Shown here in pieces: positions 55,995 to 64,000 of a stretch of DNA of 64,000 nucleotides (position 1 is its first letter; every line of letters begins with the position of its first letter). Made by a program: the position numbers and the translations under genes. The notes under the pieces were generated by a model, which was not told where the DNA came from, made no database searches, and saw only the letters and a program-made list of their open reading frames with translations. Origin of the DNA: Rubrivivax sp. GTDB taxonomy: Bacteria; Pseudomonadota; Gammaproteobacteria; Burkholderiales; Burkholderiaceae_C. The DNA is taken from assembly GCA_027490215.1 (NCBI GenBank), contig JAIXYO010000027.1, forward strand, positions 62,001 to 126,000, written 5' to 3'.

Positions 55995-56648
55995 ATGGAA
56001 ATCGTCGCGGCACTGATCGACTTCATCTTGCGCGTTGACGTGCACCTCGCGAACTTCGTGCATCAGTACGGCGCCTGGGTATACGCACTGCTGTTCGTCA
56101 TCATCTTCGTCGAGACCGGCGTGGTCGTGATGCCCTTCCTGCCCGGCGATTCGCTGCTGTTCGTGGTCGGTGCGCTGTGCGGCGCAGGGCTGATGAGCCT
56201 GCCGCTGGCCATGGCCTTGCTGGTGGTGGCGGCGATCCTCGGCGACCAGACCAATTACACGATCGGGCGGTACTTCGGGCCCAAGGTGTTTCAGTGGGAG
56301 CAGTCGCGTTTTTTCAACAAGGCGGCGTTCGAGCAGGCGCATGCGTTCTACGAAAAGTACGGCGGCATCACGGTGGTGCTGGCGCGCTTCATGCCGTTCG
56401 TGCGCACCTTCGCGCCGTTCGTGGCGGGTGTCGCCGAGATGCGGCGCGCGAGCTTCACCTTCTACAACGTGATCGGCGCACTGATCTGGGTGGTGGGTCT
56501 GACAACGGTCGGCTACCTCTTTGGCAACCTGCCGTTTGTCAAGGAGCACCTCGACAAGATCATCTGGGCGGCGATCCTGATCCCTGGTCTGCTGGTGCTG
56601 TGGGGTGGCTGGAGGGCCCGCCGCAAGCAAGCGTCCGCACTGCCCTGA
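55995..56648 (+). CDS. DedA family membrane protein
   Basis: 217 aa, about five membrane segments. Conserved blocks: FVETGVVVMPFLPGDSLLF, GDQTNYTIGRYFG, RFMPFVRTFAPFVAGVAEM. DedA proteins recycle undecaprenyl phosphate or other lipid carriers and support membrane homeostasis. Divergent from mutL with a 104-base gap. Confidence 0.95.
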   Translation: MEIVAALIDFILRVDVHLANFVHQYGAWVYALLFVIIFVETGVVVMPFLPGDSLLFVVGALCGAGLMSLPLAMALLVVAAILGDQTNYTIGRYFGPKVFQWEQSRFFNKAAFEQAHAFYEKYGGITVVLARFMPFVRTFAPFVAGVAEMRRASFTFYNVIGALIWVVGLTTVGYLFGNLPFVKEHLDKIIWAAILIPGLLVLWGGWRARRKQASALP

Positions 56649-56654
56649 GCCGGC

Positions 56655-57674
56655 TCAGCCGCTGACTGGCACGCTGCTGACGGCATCTTTCGCAGGCTTT
56701 CGCCACGTTGGCGACTCCGAGCGGCGCGGTAGCGGCGGAATCACGAACTCCGGCAACTCCTGCAGGCAGAAGCTCAGCGCGACCAGCGCGGTCGGCAGGT
56801 GGTACAGCATCACCCACAGCCCGGGTTTCTCACCGAAATCGATGCGCGGGAACAGCAGCACCGTGATGATGAGCCCGACCGGGGTGAGGATCGGGATCGC
56901 GCGACGCAGCGCTGCCCACCAGCGCGCGCGCAGATGTCGTTCATGGAATCGACCCGGTGGTTCGGCCAGGGCCTGCGCCAGATGTTGTGCTCCGCGGTCC
57001 GCCGCCTGCTCGGCCAGTCGGGTGCGTCGCGCAGCCCCACCGCGCAGACGCAGCTTGCTTTCCCACATGTCCTTCTTGCGGACCAGCCGCGTCCAGTCCC
57101 AGCCGATCACGGCCAGCAGATCGTCCGGCAGTTCCAGTGTGCTGCCGTCGTTGACATGCGTCGGTTTGATGTTGATGTCGGCCGAGACGCCGCGTGCCTC
57201 CGGCACGTCGAGTGTCAGCGTGAGATCAGCCAGATGCACGACGGCGCGCGTGAGCACCAGCGGAACGGCGGTCTGGCCCTCTGCCGAGACGGTCGGGTCA
57301 GCTGGCACCGTATAGCTGCGCGTGATCAGATAGCCGGCGCCGGCGCTGAACTGCTGATGGGGCGCGACCGCTTCTATGCGCGCCAGCAGGTCCGCCGGCT
57401 GCCGGCCACTGGTCTGCAGCGTGGCAGACTGACCATCGGCTGCGGTCAAGGTGCGCGTCAGGTCGAAGTTGCCCGAGCGGTAGCTGTCGAGTTGCAGGGT
57501 TTCGCGCAGGGCGGGCAGCCCGGCGTCGTTTGCTGCATGCTCGATCGGCTTGAACAGCAGGCGCCGGTTGAGCCGGTCGCTCGCAGCCAGGTCGACCTGC
57601 CGGCTGCGACGAGTGAAGGGCTCGACGATGCCGAGGATGTCGTGGTGGCTCAGCGGGCTCGCTGCGCTTGCCAT
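56655..57674 (-). CDS. Conserved hypothetical protein with C-terminal membrane segments
   Basis: 339 aa. No family recognised. A soluble beta-rich N-terminal part (about 1-235) is followed by two membrane segments (about 258-278 and 288-308) and a proline-rich tail. Frame and composition are convincing. It lies just upstream, on the same strand, of nothing related, and eight bases after the stop of the FAD oxidase gene, with which it may form an operon. Confidence 0.7.
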   Translation of the reverse strand: MASAASPLSHHDILGIVEPFTRRSRQVDLAASDRLNRRLLFKPIEHAANDAGLPALRETLQLDSYRSGNFDLTRTLTAADGQSATLQTSGRQPADLLARIEAVAPHQQFSAGAGYLITRSYTVPADPTVSAEGQTAVPLVLTRAVVHLADLTLTLDVPEARGVSADINIKPTHVNDGSTLELPDDLLAVIGWDWTRLVRKKDMWESKLRLRGGAARRTRLAEQAADRGAQHLAQALAEPPGRFHERHLRARWWAALRRAIPILTPVGLIITVLLFPRIDFGEKPGLWVMLYHLPTALVALSFCLQELPEFVIPPLPRRSESPTWRKPAKDAVSSVPVSG

Positions 57675-57681
57675 CTGCGGC

Positions 57682-59082
57682 TCACAACACGCGGCCTGGG
57701 TTCATCGTGCCGCGCGGGTCTAGCGCGGCCTTGATGGCATGCATCAGCTGCCTCGCCACGGGCGACTGGGTCTGCGCCAGCACCTCGCGCTTCAACACAC
57801 CAATGCCATGTTCTGCCGAGATTGATCCGCCGTGGGTCTGCACCGCCTCGTACACCACGGCATTCACCGCCCCCTCATGGTCGGCCAGGAAATCCGCGGC
57901 TGAGACGCCCAGCGGTGCCTGTACGTTGTAGTGCAGATTGCCGTCACCGAGGTGGCCGAAGTTGACGATGCGGATGCCGGGCCACGCTGTGCTCAAGGCT
58001 GCGTCGGTTTCGTGCACGAATGTGGCCATGCGCGACACCGGCAGCGCGATGTCGTGCTTGATGTTCAGCCCCTCTTCGGCCTGCGCCAGCGGAATGCCTT
58101 CACGCAGCCGCCACATCGCGGCGCTCTGCTCCAGGCTGGCCGCCACGACGGCATCGCTGATGCAGCCTTCGTGCAGCGCCGCTTCGAGCAGCGACTCGAA
58201 CACGGTCTGAGCGTGGGTCTCGTTTTCGGCGTCCGACTGTTCGAGCAACACGGTCCACGGCTCTGGCGGCAGCGGTTGAGGCCACTGCGGAAAACGGGTG
58301 CGCACCAGGCCCAGCGCGTGGCCGTTCATCACCTCGAAGCCGGTCAGGCCGGCCGCGAGACGCTTACGCGCGAGGTTCAGCAGATGCACCGCAGCCTCAA
58401 GGGTTGGCACGGCTGCCATCGCGGTACAGACCGCAGCGGGCTGCGGGACCAGCTTCAGCGTCGCGCCGGTGATCACGCCCAGCGTGCCTTCGCTGCCGAT
58501 GAACAGGTCGCGCAGGTCGTAGCCGGTGTTGTCCTTGCGCAGGCCGGTCAGGCCATTCCAGATCTCGCCCGTTGCAGTGACAACCTCCAGACCCAGGCAG
58601 AGCTCGCGTGCCGTGCCATAGCGCAGCACCTGCGTGCCGCCCGCATTGGTGGCGAGCGTGCCACCAATGCTCGCGCTGCCTTCGGCTGCCAGGCTGAGTG
58701 GGTACAGCAGGCCCCGCTCGGAAGCAGCCTGTTGAACTTGCTGCAGCACACAACCGGCGTCCACCGTGATCGTCAGGTTGTCGGTGTCGATGGCGCGGAT
58801 GGTCGCGAGCCGTGCGAGGCTCAGCAGCACCTGGGTGCCGCTGCCATCGGGAACCGAGCCGCCGACGAGGCCGGTGTTGCCGCCTTGCGGCACCAGGCTC
58901 GCACCGTGCCGCGCGCAAGCCCGCACGACGGCTGCCACCTGCGCGGTGTCGGCTGGCCGCACGACGGCGAGCGCGCGGCCCCGGTAGCGACGACGCCAGT
59001 CGATTTCCCAGGGCGACAGATCGCCATCGATCAGCACCTGTTCGGCACCGAGGGCAGTGCGCAGATCGTCGAGCAGGGTCAT
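57682..59082 (-). CDS. FAD-binding oxidase (D-lactate/2-hydroxyglutarate dehydrogenase type)
   Basis: 466 aa. The FAD-binding part has VVRPADTAQVAAVVRACARHGASLVPQGGNTGLVGGSVP, and the C-terminal half has INFGHLGDGNLHYN-like VNFGHLGDGNLHYN with the metal His residues and EHGIGVLKRE. Such GlcD/DLD/D2HGDH-type flavoenzymes oxidise D-2-hydroxy acids. The exact substrate needs biochemistry. Confidence 0.9.
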   Translation of the reverse strand: MTLLDDLRTALGAEQVLIDGDLSPWEIDWRRRYRGRALAVVRPADTAQVAAVVRACARHGASLVPQGGNTGLVGGSVPDGSGTQVLLSLARLATIRAIDTDNLTITVDAGCVLQQVQQAASERGLLYPLSLAAEGSASIGGTLATNAGGTQVLRYGTARELCLGLEVVTATGEIWNGLTGLRKDNTGYDLRDLFIGSEGTLGVITGATLKLVPQPAAVCTAMAAVPTLEAAVHLLNLARKRLAAGLTGFEVMNGHALGLVRTRFPQWPQPLPPEPWTVLLEQSDAENETHAQTVFESLLEAALHEGCISDAVVAASLEQSAAMWRLREGIPLAQAEEGLNIKHDIALPVSRMATFVHETDAALSTAWPGIRIVNFGHLGDGNLHYNVQAPLGVSAADFLADHEGAVNAVVYEAVQTHGGSISAEHGIGVLKREVLAQTQSPVARQLMHAIKAALDPRGTMNPGRVL

Positions 59083-59113
59083 GGCGAAGCGTGGCGCTTC
59101 GGGTCGTCAGGCG

Positions 59114-59554
59114 TCAGCCGGCGGCGGTATCCGGGTTGGCCGCCGCCAGGGCATGTGCCCGGTAGAGGCGCCACCGCACATGCACCGCACAGGCGGTGAA
59201 CAGCACCACGCACAGCAGCACTTCGATACCGGCCAGCCAGGCACTGATGCCACGGTCGCCCGAGGCGCGAATCACGCCTTCGATGAAGTACAGCCAGATC
59301 ATCAGGCTGACCCAGCGGTAGGTGTACATGCGGTTCTTCAACAGCCCGACCAGCGGCACCGCCAGCGGCAGCACCTTCAGCGCCAGCGTGCGGTTGCCGG
59401 TCGGCGCGAGCACCAACTCCCACGCGAGACCCAGCACGATCAGGCCGAGCAGGCTGCCCACCGCGACGGCGCGGCTCCAGACGACGACAGGAGGCAGTGC
59501 CGATGCTGGCGCATCGACGCTGGGCGGCAGCGGCGGGGTGGTGGACAGACTCAT
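59114..59554 (-). CDS. DUF2069 membrane protein
   Basis: 146 aa, about four membrane segments. The DUF2069 region (KVLPLAVPLVGLLKNRMYTYRW, LYFIEGVIRA) is clear; the function is unknown. ATG at 59554 (MSLSTTPPLPP). The divergent YihY gene starts 20 bases away. Confidence 0.85.
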   Translation of the reverse strand: MSLSTTPPLPPSVDAPASALPPVVVWSRAVAVGSLLGLIVLGLAWELVLAPTGNRTLALKVLPLAVPLVGLLKNRMYTYRWVSLMIWLYFIEGVIRASGDRGISAWLAGIEVLLCVVLFTACAVHVRWRLYRAHALAAANPDTAAG

Positions 59555-59574
59555 CGATGGCATCATATCCATCG

Positions 59575-60822
59575 ATGGAGTCCCCACCGACGCACAAGGC
59601 CACGGTTGCCGAGACCTGGCGCCAGCAGGCGGCGATCTGGCTGGTGACGCTGCAGACCTGGCCGTGGATGGACACCGTCCACACACTGCGCCAGCGCTTT
59701 CGCGAAGACCGCCTTGGCCTGACCGCCGGCAGCCTCACTTTCACCACGCTGATTTCCCTGGTGCCTCTGTTCACCGTGATGCTGGCGGTGTTCTCGGCTT
59801 TCCCGATGTTCTCGAACTTCCAGGGTTCGCTGGAGAAGTACTTCCTGCAGGCGCTGGTGCCCGAGGGCATCGCCAGGCCGGTGCTGGGCGCATTGACGCA
59901 GTTCGCGGGCAAGGCCAAGCGCCTGGGCACCGTCGGCTTGATCGTGCTGGTGGTGACGGCGATCGCGCTGATGCTGACCATCGACCGCACGCTGAATGCG
60001 ATCTGGCGCGTGCGCTCATCGCGACCGATGGCGCAGCGGGTGCTGGTCTATTGGGCCGCAGCGACCTTGGGGCCTCTGCTGCTGGGTGTCAGCCTCAGCG
60101 TCACCTCGTATGCGATCTCGGCGTCGCGCGGCTTTGTCAGCGGGCTGCCCGGCGGTGTCAGCCTGCTGCTGCTGGCGGTGGAGTTCGCTCTGCAAGCGCT
60201 GGGCATGGCGGCGCTTTTCTACTACGTGCCGAACACCCGGGTGCAGTGGCGCCATGCGCTGGCGGGGGGCGTGTTCGTGGCGATCGGGTTCGAACTGGCC
60301 AAGGAGGCGTTGGGCTGGTACCTGCGGCAGGTGCCAACTTACTCGACGATTTACGGCGCATTTGCGACGGTGCCGATCTTCCTGATCTGGATTTACCTCG
60401 GCTGGGTGATCGTGCTGCTCGGCGCGGTGATTGCCGCCTACGCCCCGACGCTGCAGGCCCGCGTCGTCCAGCGCGGTCATGTGCCGGGTTACCGGTTCGA
60501 ACTGGCGGTCTCGGTGCTGCGCAGTCTGGCGAAGGCACGCCAGGCCGGCGAGCGTGGTTTGTCAGCGCAGCAGATCGCGAAGGCGCTGAACACCGATCCG
60601 CTGCAGGTCGAACCGGCATTGCATGCGTTGGTCGCCATCGACTGGGTGGGCCGCCTTGAAGAGCCTGGCGGATCCCGTCACGTGCTGCTGTGTGATCCGG
60701 ACACCACGGCCGCCCGCGCGCTGCTGGCCGCCACCTTGCTCGATCCGTCACCGCAGTTGGCGGCTTTCTGGCAGCGGGCGAACCTTGATCGGTTGATGCT
60801 GCGCGATCTGATCGCGCCCTGA
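59575..60822 (+). CDS. YihY/BrkB-family inner membrane protein
   Basis: 415 aa. Six membrane segments in the YihY domain (about 30-280; LTAGSLTFTTLISLVPLFTVMLAVFS, YSTIYGAFATVPIFLIWIYLGWVIVLLGA) and a C-terminal winged-helix-like cytoplasmic domain (about 300-410; SAQQIAKALNTDPLQVEPAL). Function unproven; E. coli YihY is not RNase BN. Confidence 0.9.
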   Translation: MESPPTHKATVAETWRQQAAIWLVTLQTWPWMDTVHTLRQRFREDRLGLTAGSLTFTTLISLVPLFTVMLAVFSAFPMFSNFQGSLEKYFLQALVPEGIARPVLGALTQFAGKAKRLGTVGLIVLVVTAIALMLTIDRTLNAIWRVRSSRPMAQRVLVYWAAATLGPLLLGVSLSVTSYAISASRGFVSGLPGGVSLLLLAVEFALQALGMAALFYYVPNTRVQWRHALAGGVFVAIGFELAKEALGWYLRQVPTYSTIYGAFATVPIFLIWIYLGWVIVLLGAVIAAYAPTLQARVVQRGHVPGYRFELAVSVLRSLAKARQAGERGLSAQQIAKALNTDPLQVEPALHALVAIDWVGRLEEPGGSRHVLLCDPDTTAARALLAATLLDPSPQLAAFWQRANLDRLMLRDLIAP

Positions 60823-60938
60823 CCTCGTCGATCGACTGGACGCAAGACGCTCCCACTCAGGCGCTTGCGACAATGTCGCCCGGCCCGGTTTGGGTCTATA
60901 TTGATCCCATCCACTTTGCCTGCGTTGAGGAGACTCCC

Positions 60939-61415
60939 ATGAAGGTCACCCACATCCTGAGTGCCAAGGGCAACACGCTGTACACCGTCAGTTCCGACAC
61001 GCCCCTGTCGCAAGCCCTGCAGACGATGGCCGAGAAGGACATCGGCTCGCTCGTCGTGATGGACCATGGCGAACTGGTCGGCATGCTGACCTTTCGAGAG
61101 GTGATTCAGGCCGTCGTTCGCAATGGCGGGGTGGTCGGCTCGCTGATCGTGCATTCCGTGATGGACGATGCCCCACTGACCTGCACGCCAGACACCGAAA
61201 TGGATGAGGTGCGCCGCATGATGCTCGGTCACCATGCCCGTTACATGCCGGTGATGACGCAGCGCACCCTGATGGGCGTGATCTCGTTCTACGACGTCGC
61301 CAGGGCAGTGGTCGATTCGCAGGACTTCGAGAACCGCATGCTGAAGGCCTACATCCGCGACTGGCCAGCGGACGGCACTGCGAATCAGGCGGCGTCCAGC
61401 CAGGCCACGAGCTGA
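60939..61415 (+). CDS. CBS domain protein
   Basis: 158 aa, two CBS motifs (about 8-60 and 75-130; IGSLVVMDHGELVGMLTFREV and YMPVMTQRTLMGVISFYDVARAV). It binds adenine nucleotides as a regulator, partner unknown. GAGGAG lies eight bases before the ATG. Confidence 0.93.
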   Translation: MKVTHILSAKGNTLYTVSSDTPLSQALQTMAEKDIGSLVVMDHGELVGMLTFREVIQAVVRNGGVVGSLIVHSVMDDAPLTCTPDTEMDEVRRMMLGHHARYMPVMTQRTLMGVISFYDVARAVVDSQDFENRMLKAYIRDWPADGTANQAASSQATS

Positions 61416-61599
61416 GAACGTTGCTTTGGGGCGTTTGCCCTGAGTGTGACGCACCGGGATGGCGCACCAGCGCGTCATGGTCGCCCGGTGCCGTGTCGCA
61501 GCAAGGCTGGCTGGATTGCTATGCTCGGCGCTCCACCTGACGCTGCGCCGCTGCGGCAGGACCGACTCACCACCTCGCACTCCTCGAAAGCCCGTCGCC

Positions 61600-62706
61600 A
61601 TGTCCGGCAGCACCCTCGGCCACCTGTTCTGCATCACCAACTTCGGTGAGTCTCACGGCCCGGCCATCGGCTGCGTGATCGATGGCTGCCCACCCGGCAT
61701 GGCGCTGAGCGAAGCCGACATCCAACCCGAGCTCGACCGCCGCCGCCCCGGCACCAGCCGCCATGTGACGCAGCGCAACGAGCCTGACGCGGTCGAGATC
61801 CTGTCTGGCGTGTACGAAGGCAAGACCACCGGCACGCCGATCTGTCTGCTGATCCGCAACACCGACCAGCGCAGCAAGGACTACGGCAACATCCTCCAGA
61901 CCTTCCGCCCCGGCCACGCCGACTACACCTACTGGCACAAGTACGGCCTGCGCGACCCGCGCGGCGGCGGGCGGAGTTCGGCGCGTCTCACAGCGCCGAT
62001 GGTCGGTGCTGGCGCGGTGGCCAAGAAGTGGCTGCGCGAGCACCACGGCGTGAGCTTCACCGGGCACATGTCGCAGCTGGGCGAGCTCGCCATCCCGTTC
62101 GAATCGCTTGAGCACGTGCCGAACAATCCGTTTTTCGCTGCTAATGTCAGCGACATCCCGCGACTTGAAGCGTACATGGACGATCTTCGCAAGGCCGGTG
62201 ACTCCTGCGGCGCGCGCATCGAGGTGGCCGCGCGCGGCGTGCCCGTGGGCTGGGGCGAGCCACTGTTCGACAAGCTCGACGCCGACATCGCCCACGCGAT
62301 GATGGGCATCAATGCGGTCAAGGGCGTCGAGATCGGCGCCGGCTTCGCCAGCGTCAGCCAACGCGGCACCACCCACGGCGACGAGCTGACTCCTACGGGC
62401 TTCCTTGGCAACAACGCCGGCGGCGTTCTCGGGGGCATCTCCACCGGTCAGGACATCACCGTGTCCATCGCGATCAAGCCGACCAGTTCGATCCGCAGCC
62501 CTCGCCAGTCCATCGACCTGAACGGCCAGCCAGCGACGGTGGAAACCTTCGGTCGCCACGACCCTTGCGTCGGTATCCGGGCGACCCCGATTGCCGAGGC
62601 CATGCTGGCGCTGGTGTTGATGGACCACGCCTTGCGCCATCGGGCGCAGTGCGGCGATGTGCACGTCGCCAGCGCGGCGCTTGCGGGAGCTGCGCCGAAA
62701 GGCTGA
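61600..62706 (+). CDS. aroC: Chorismate synthase
   Basis: 368 aa. FMN-dependent last step of the shikimate pathway, from EPSP to chorismate. The signatures [18 protein letters not shown], the GGGRSSAR block and [18 protein letters not shown] are intact. The ATG at 61600 gives the normal N-terminus [10 protein letters not shown]. No aro neighbour. Confidence 0.98.
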   Translation: MSGSTLGHLFCITNFGESHGPAIGCVIDGCPPGMALSEADIQPELDRRRPGTSRHVTQRNEPDAVEILSGVYEGKTTGTPICLLIRNTDQRSKDYGNILQTFRPGHADYTYWHKYGLRDPRGGGRSSARLTAPMVGAGAVAKKWLREHHGVSFTGHMSQLGELAIPFESLEHVPNNPFFAANVSDIPRLEAYMDDLRKAGDSCGARIEVAARGVPVGWGEPLFDKLDADIAHAMMGINAVKGVEIGAGFASVSQRGTTHGDELTPTGFLGNNAGGVLGGISTGQDITVSIAIKPTSSIRSPRQSIDLNGQPATVETFGRHDPCVGIRATPIAEAMLALVLMDHALRHRAQCGDVHVASAALAGAAPKG

Positions 62707-62804
62707 TACCTCGCTTTGCGATGGATCATGCGCCCACCGCAGCGCTCCGGCCATAACGGAAGCGTTCTGCGATTGAATTCCTTGGCGTGCAACCGCAGTG
62801 CTGG

Positions 62805-62935
62805 CTGTCGAGGGCGTGGGGTGACCGGCGCAGCGAAGTAAAGAAGGAGGGCCGGATCGGTTCTACGCGAGGCGCTTTGGAGGTGACCCGGCCCGGGTGA
62901 CATGAGCGGAGCCGGTCACCCCGCGTCCTCGACAG
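62805..62935. repeat. Long imperfect inverted repeat between aroC and phaZ
   Basis: Arms at 62805-62829 and 62911-62935 are 25 bases with two mismatches (left begins CTGTCGAGG, right ends CCTCGACAG). The 81-base interior contains ACCCGG-C-CCGGGT (62885-62897). A miniature element, a transcript-end structure for aroC and phaZ, or a structured RNA would fit. No gene is seen inside. Confidence 0.6.
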
Positions 62936-62976
62936 CTCGAACCCCAAATAGGCACTGGCGTAAAAGCGCAGTTAAG

Positions 62977-64000
62977 TCAAAGCGACGCCTGCGCGGTGTA
63001 GATCGACTCCCGCACCATCGGATAGATGGTGTTGTTCCAGCGACGGCCGCTGAATACGCCGTAGTGGCCGACGCCGGGCTGCACGTAGTGAGTTTTCAGA
63101 TAGTCGCGCAGACCGGTGCACAGATCATGCGCCGCCAGGGTCTGGCCGACCGCGCAGATGTCGTCGCGCTCTCCCTCGACCGTCAGCAGCGCGGTACGGC
63201 GAATCGCCGAGGGCCTGACCAGCCGGTCCTTGTACTTCAATTCGCCCTTGGGCAGCGAGTACTCCTGGAACACCGCTTTGACCGTCTCCAGGTAGAACTC
63301 GGCCGGCAGGTCGGCCACCGCGAAGTACTCCTCGTAGAAGCTGCGGGTGGCCTCGGCTTTCAGCATGCCTTCCGGCTCCTGCTTCTTGAGCAACTCGTAC
63401 AGCTCCTTGAAGGAGTTGACGTGCCTGTCCTTGTTCATGCTCATGAAAGCGGCCAGTTGCACGAAGCCGGGGTAGACGCGCCGCCCGCCGCCGGGGTAGC
63501 GCATCGGCACGCGGCCGATCAGGTTGGCCTCGAACCATTCGATCGGCTTGGTGACAGCGAGCTGGTTCACCGAGGTCGGGCTGATGCGGCAATCGATCGG
63601 CCCGGCCATCAGCGTCAGGCTGGTGGGCGTGGCTGGATGCTGATCTTCGGACATCAGTGCGGTGGCCGCCAGCGCCGACACGCAGGGCTGGCAGATGGCC
63701 ATTAGATGTGAGCCCGGGCCCATGATGTCGAGGAACTCGATGATGTGTTCGGTGTATTCGTCGAGCCCGAACTTGCCATGCGACAGTGGAACATCACGCG
63801 CGTTGTGCCAGTCGGTGATGTAGACGTCGTGGTCGGCCAGCATGGTGCGCACGGTTTCGCGCAGCAGCGTGGCGAAGTGCCCTGACATTGGCGCCACGAT
63901 CAGCACTTTGGGGTGCGGCTTGTCGGTGACCTTCTTGAAATGCAGCAGGGTCGCGAACGAGGCGACATGGGTGGCCTCTTCGATCACGGCCACCGGCGCA
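62977..64000 (-). CDS. phaZ: Intracellular polyhydroxyalkanoate depolymerase (5' truncated)
   Basis: At least 338 aa visible; the frame is open to the window edge and about 60-80 N-terminal residues of the family are missing. The blocks VLIVAPMSGHFATLLRETV, VYITDWHNARDVPL, MAICQPCVSALAA (candidate nucleophile Cys), MAGPIDCRISPT and LTVEGERDDICAVGQTLAAH match intracellular PhaZ of Cupriavidus-like bacteria. It degrades stored polyhydroxybutyrate, so the organism is a PHB former. Confidence 0.93.
   Translation of the reverse strand, partial: APVAVIEEATHVASFATLLHFKKVTDKPHPKVLIVAPMSGHFATLLRETVRTMLADHDVYITDWHNARDVPLSHGKFGLDEYTEHIIEFLDIMGPGSHLMAICQPCVSALAATALMSEDQHPATPTSLTLMAGPIDCRISPTSVNQLAVTKPIEWFEANLIGRVPMRYPGGGRRVYPGFVQLAAFMSMNKDRHVNSFKELYELLKKQEPEGMLKAEATRSFYEEYFAVADLPAEFYLETVKAVFQEYSLPKGELKYKDRLVRPSAIRRTALLTVEGERDDICAVGQTLAAHDLCTGLRDYLKTHYVQPGVGHYGVFSGRRWNNTIYPMVRESIYTAQASL

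Overview
The window is chromosomal DNA of a GC-rich Gram-negative bacterium, most likely a betaproteobacterium of the order Burkholderiales (Leptothrix/Rubrivivax/Methylibium-like). The grounds are the codon and base composition, tolB-pal-cpoB, an Entner-Doudoroff edd-eda pair, an intracellular polyhydroxybutyrate depolymerase and gene families typical of that order. The exact genus cannot be read from the sequence. No rRNA, CRISPR array, insertion sequence or prophage is visible. Two tRNA-Lys genes are present.

Layout. (1) 1-8.1 kb: an atypical chemosensory operon on the minus strand: a membrane-anchored CheA-like kinase, a soluble MCP-type signalling protein, two CheX-like phosphatases (one with a degenerate receiver), a CheY and an EAL-GGDEF c-di-GMP enzyme, with two possible sigma-28 promoters. 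(2) 8.5-10.2 kb: a Tim44-like membrane protein and a phosphoesterase. (3) 10.4-23.7 kb: a regulatory island. It holds a sigma-54 activator/response regulator, a hybrid histidine kinase, a lipoprotein pair (DUF4398/OmpA), a KaiC-like ATPase operon with a GGDEF-histidine kinase fusion, a sigma-54 (RpoN) paralogue, a glycosyltransferase and a Crp/Fnr-type regulator. I find seven -24/-12 (sigma-54) promoter matches in it, each 35-95 bases upstream of a start codon. The kinase, activator, sigma factor and targets therefore look like one self-contained regulon; this is the most interesting part of the window. (4) 23.8-27.4 kb: tolB-pal-cpoB-tcdA without the usual tolQRA upstream. (5) 27.4-36.5 kb: tRNA-Lys pair, alcohol dehydrogenase, methyltransferase, DUF218 protein, a large AsmA-like protein and a TonB receptor. 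(6) 36.6-40.5 kb: msrA, a His-rich secreted protein with a ZnuD-like TonB receptor, and pdxH. (7) 40.6-51.5 kb: metabolism and repair: MobA-like, edd-eda, gloA, HDOD, metallo-beta-lactamase-fold protein, ArsC-like, acnA, sbcB. (8) 51.5-52.5 kb: a BrnT/BrnA toxin-antitoxin pair beside an AT-richer gene-free stretch. (9) 52.5-64 kb: an RluF-like pseudouridine synthase, endonuclease-type mutL, dedA, a FAD oxidase, a YihY protein, a CBS protein, aroC and a truncated phaZ at the edge.

Working picture. Region 1 probably converts an envelope signal into CheY phosphorylation and c-di-GMP turnover. Region 3 probably senses through the hybrid kinase, activates the sigma-54 response regulator and switches on the KaiC-like/GGDEF-kinase operon, outer-membrane lipoproteins, its own sigma factor and a Crp-like regulator. 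These functional links are inferred from gene content, spacing and promoter motifs; no searches were run.
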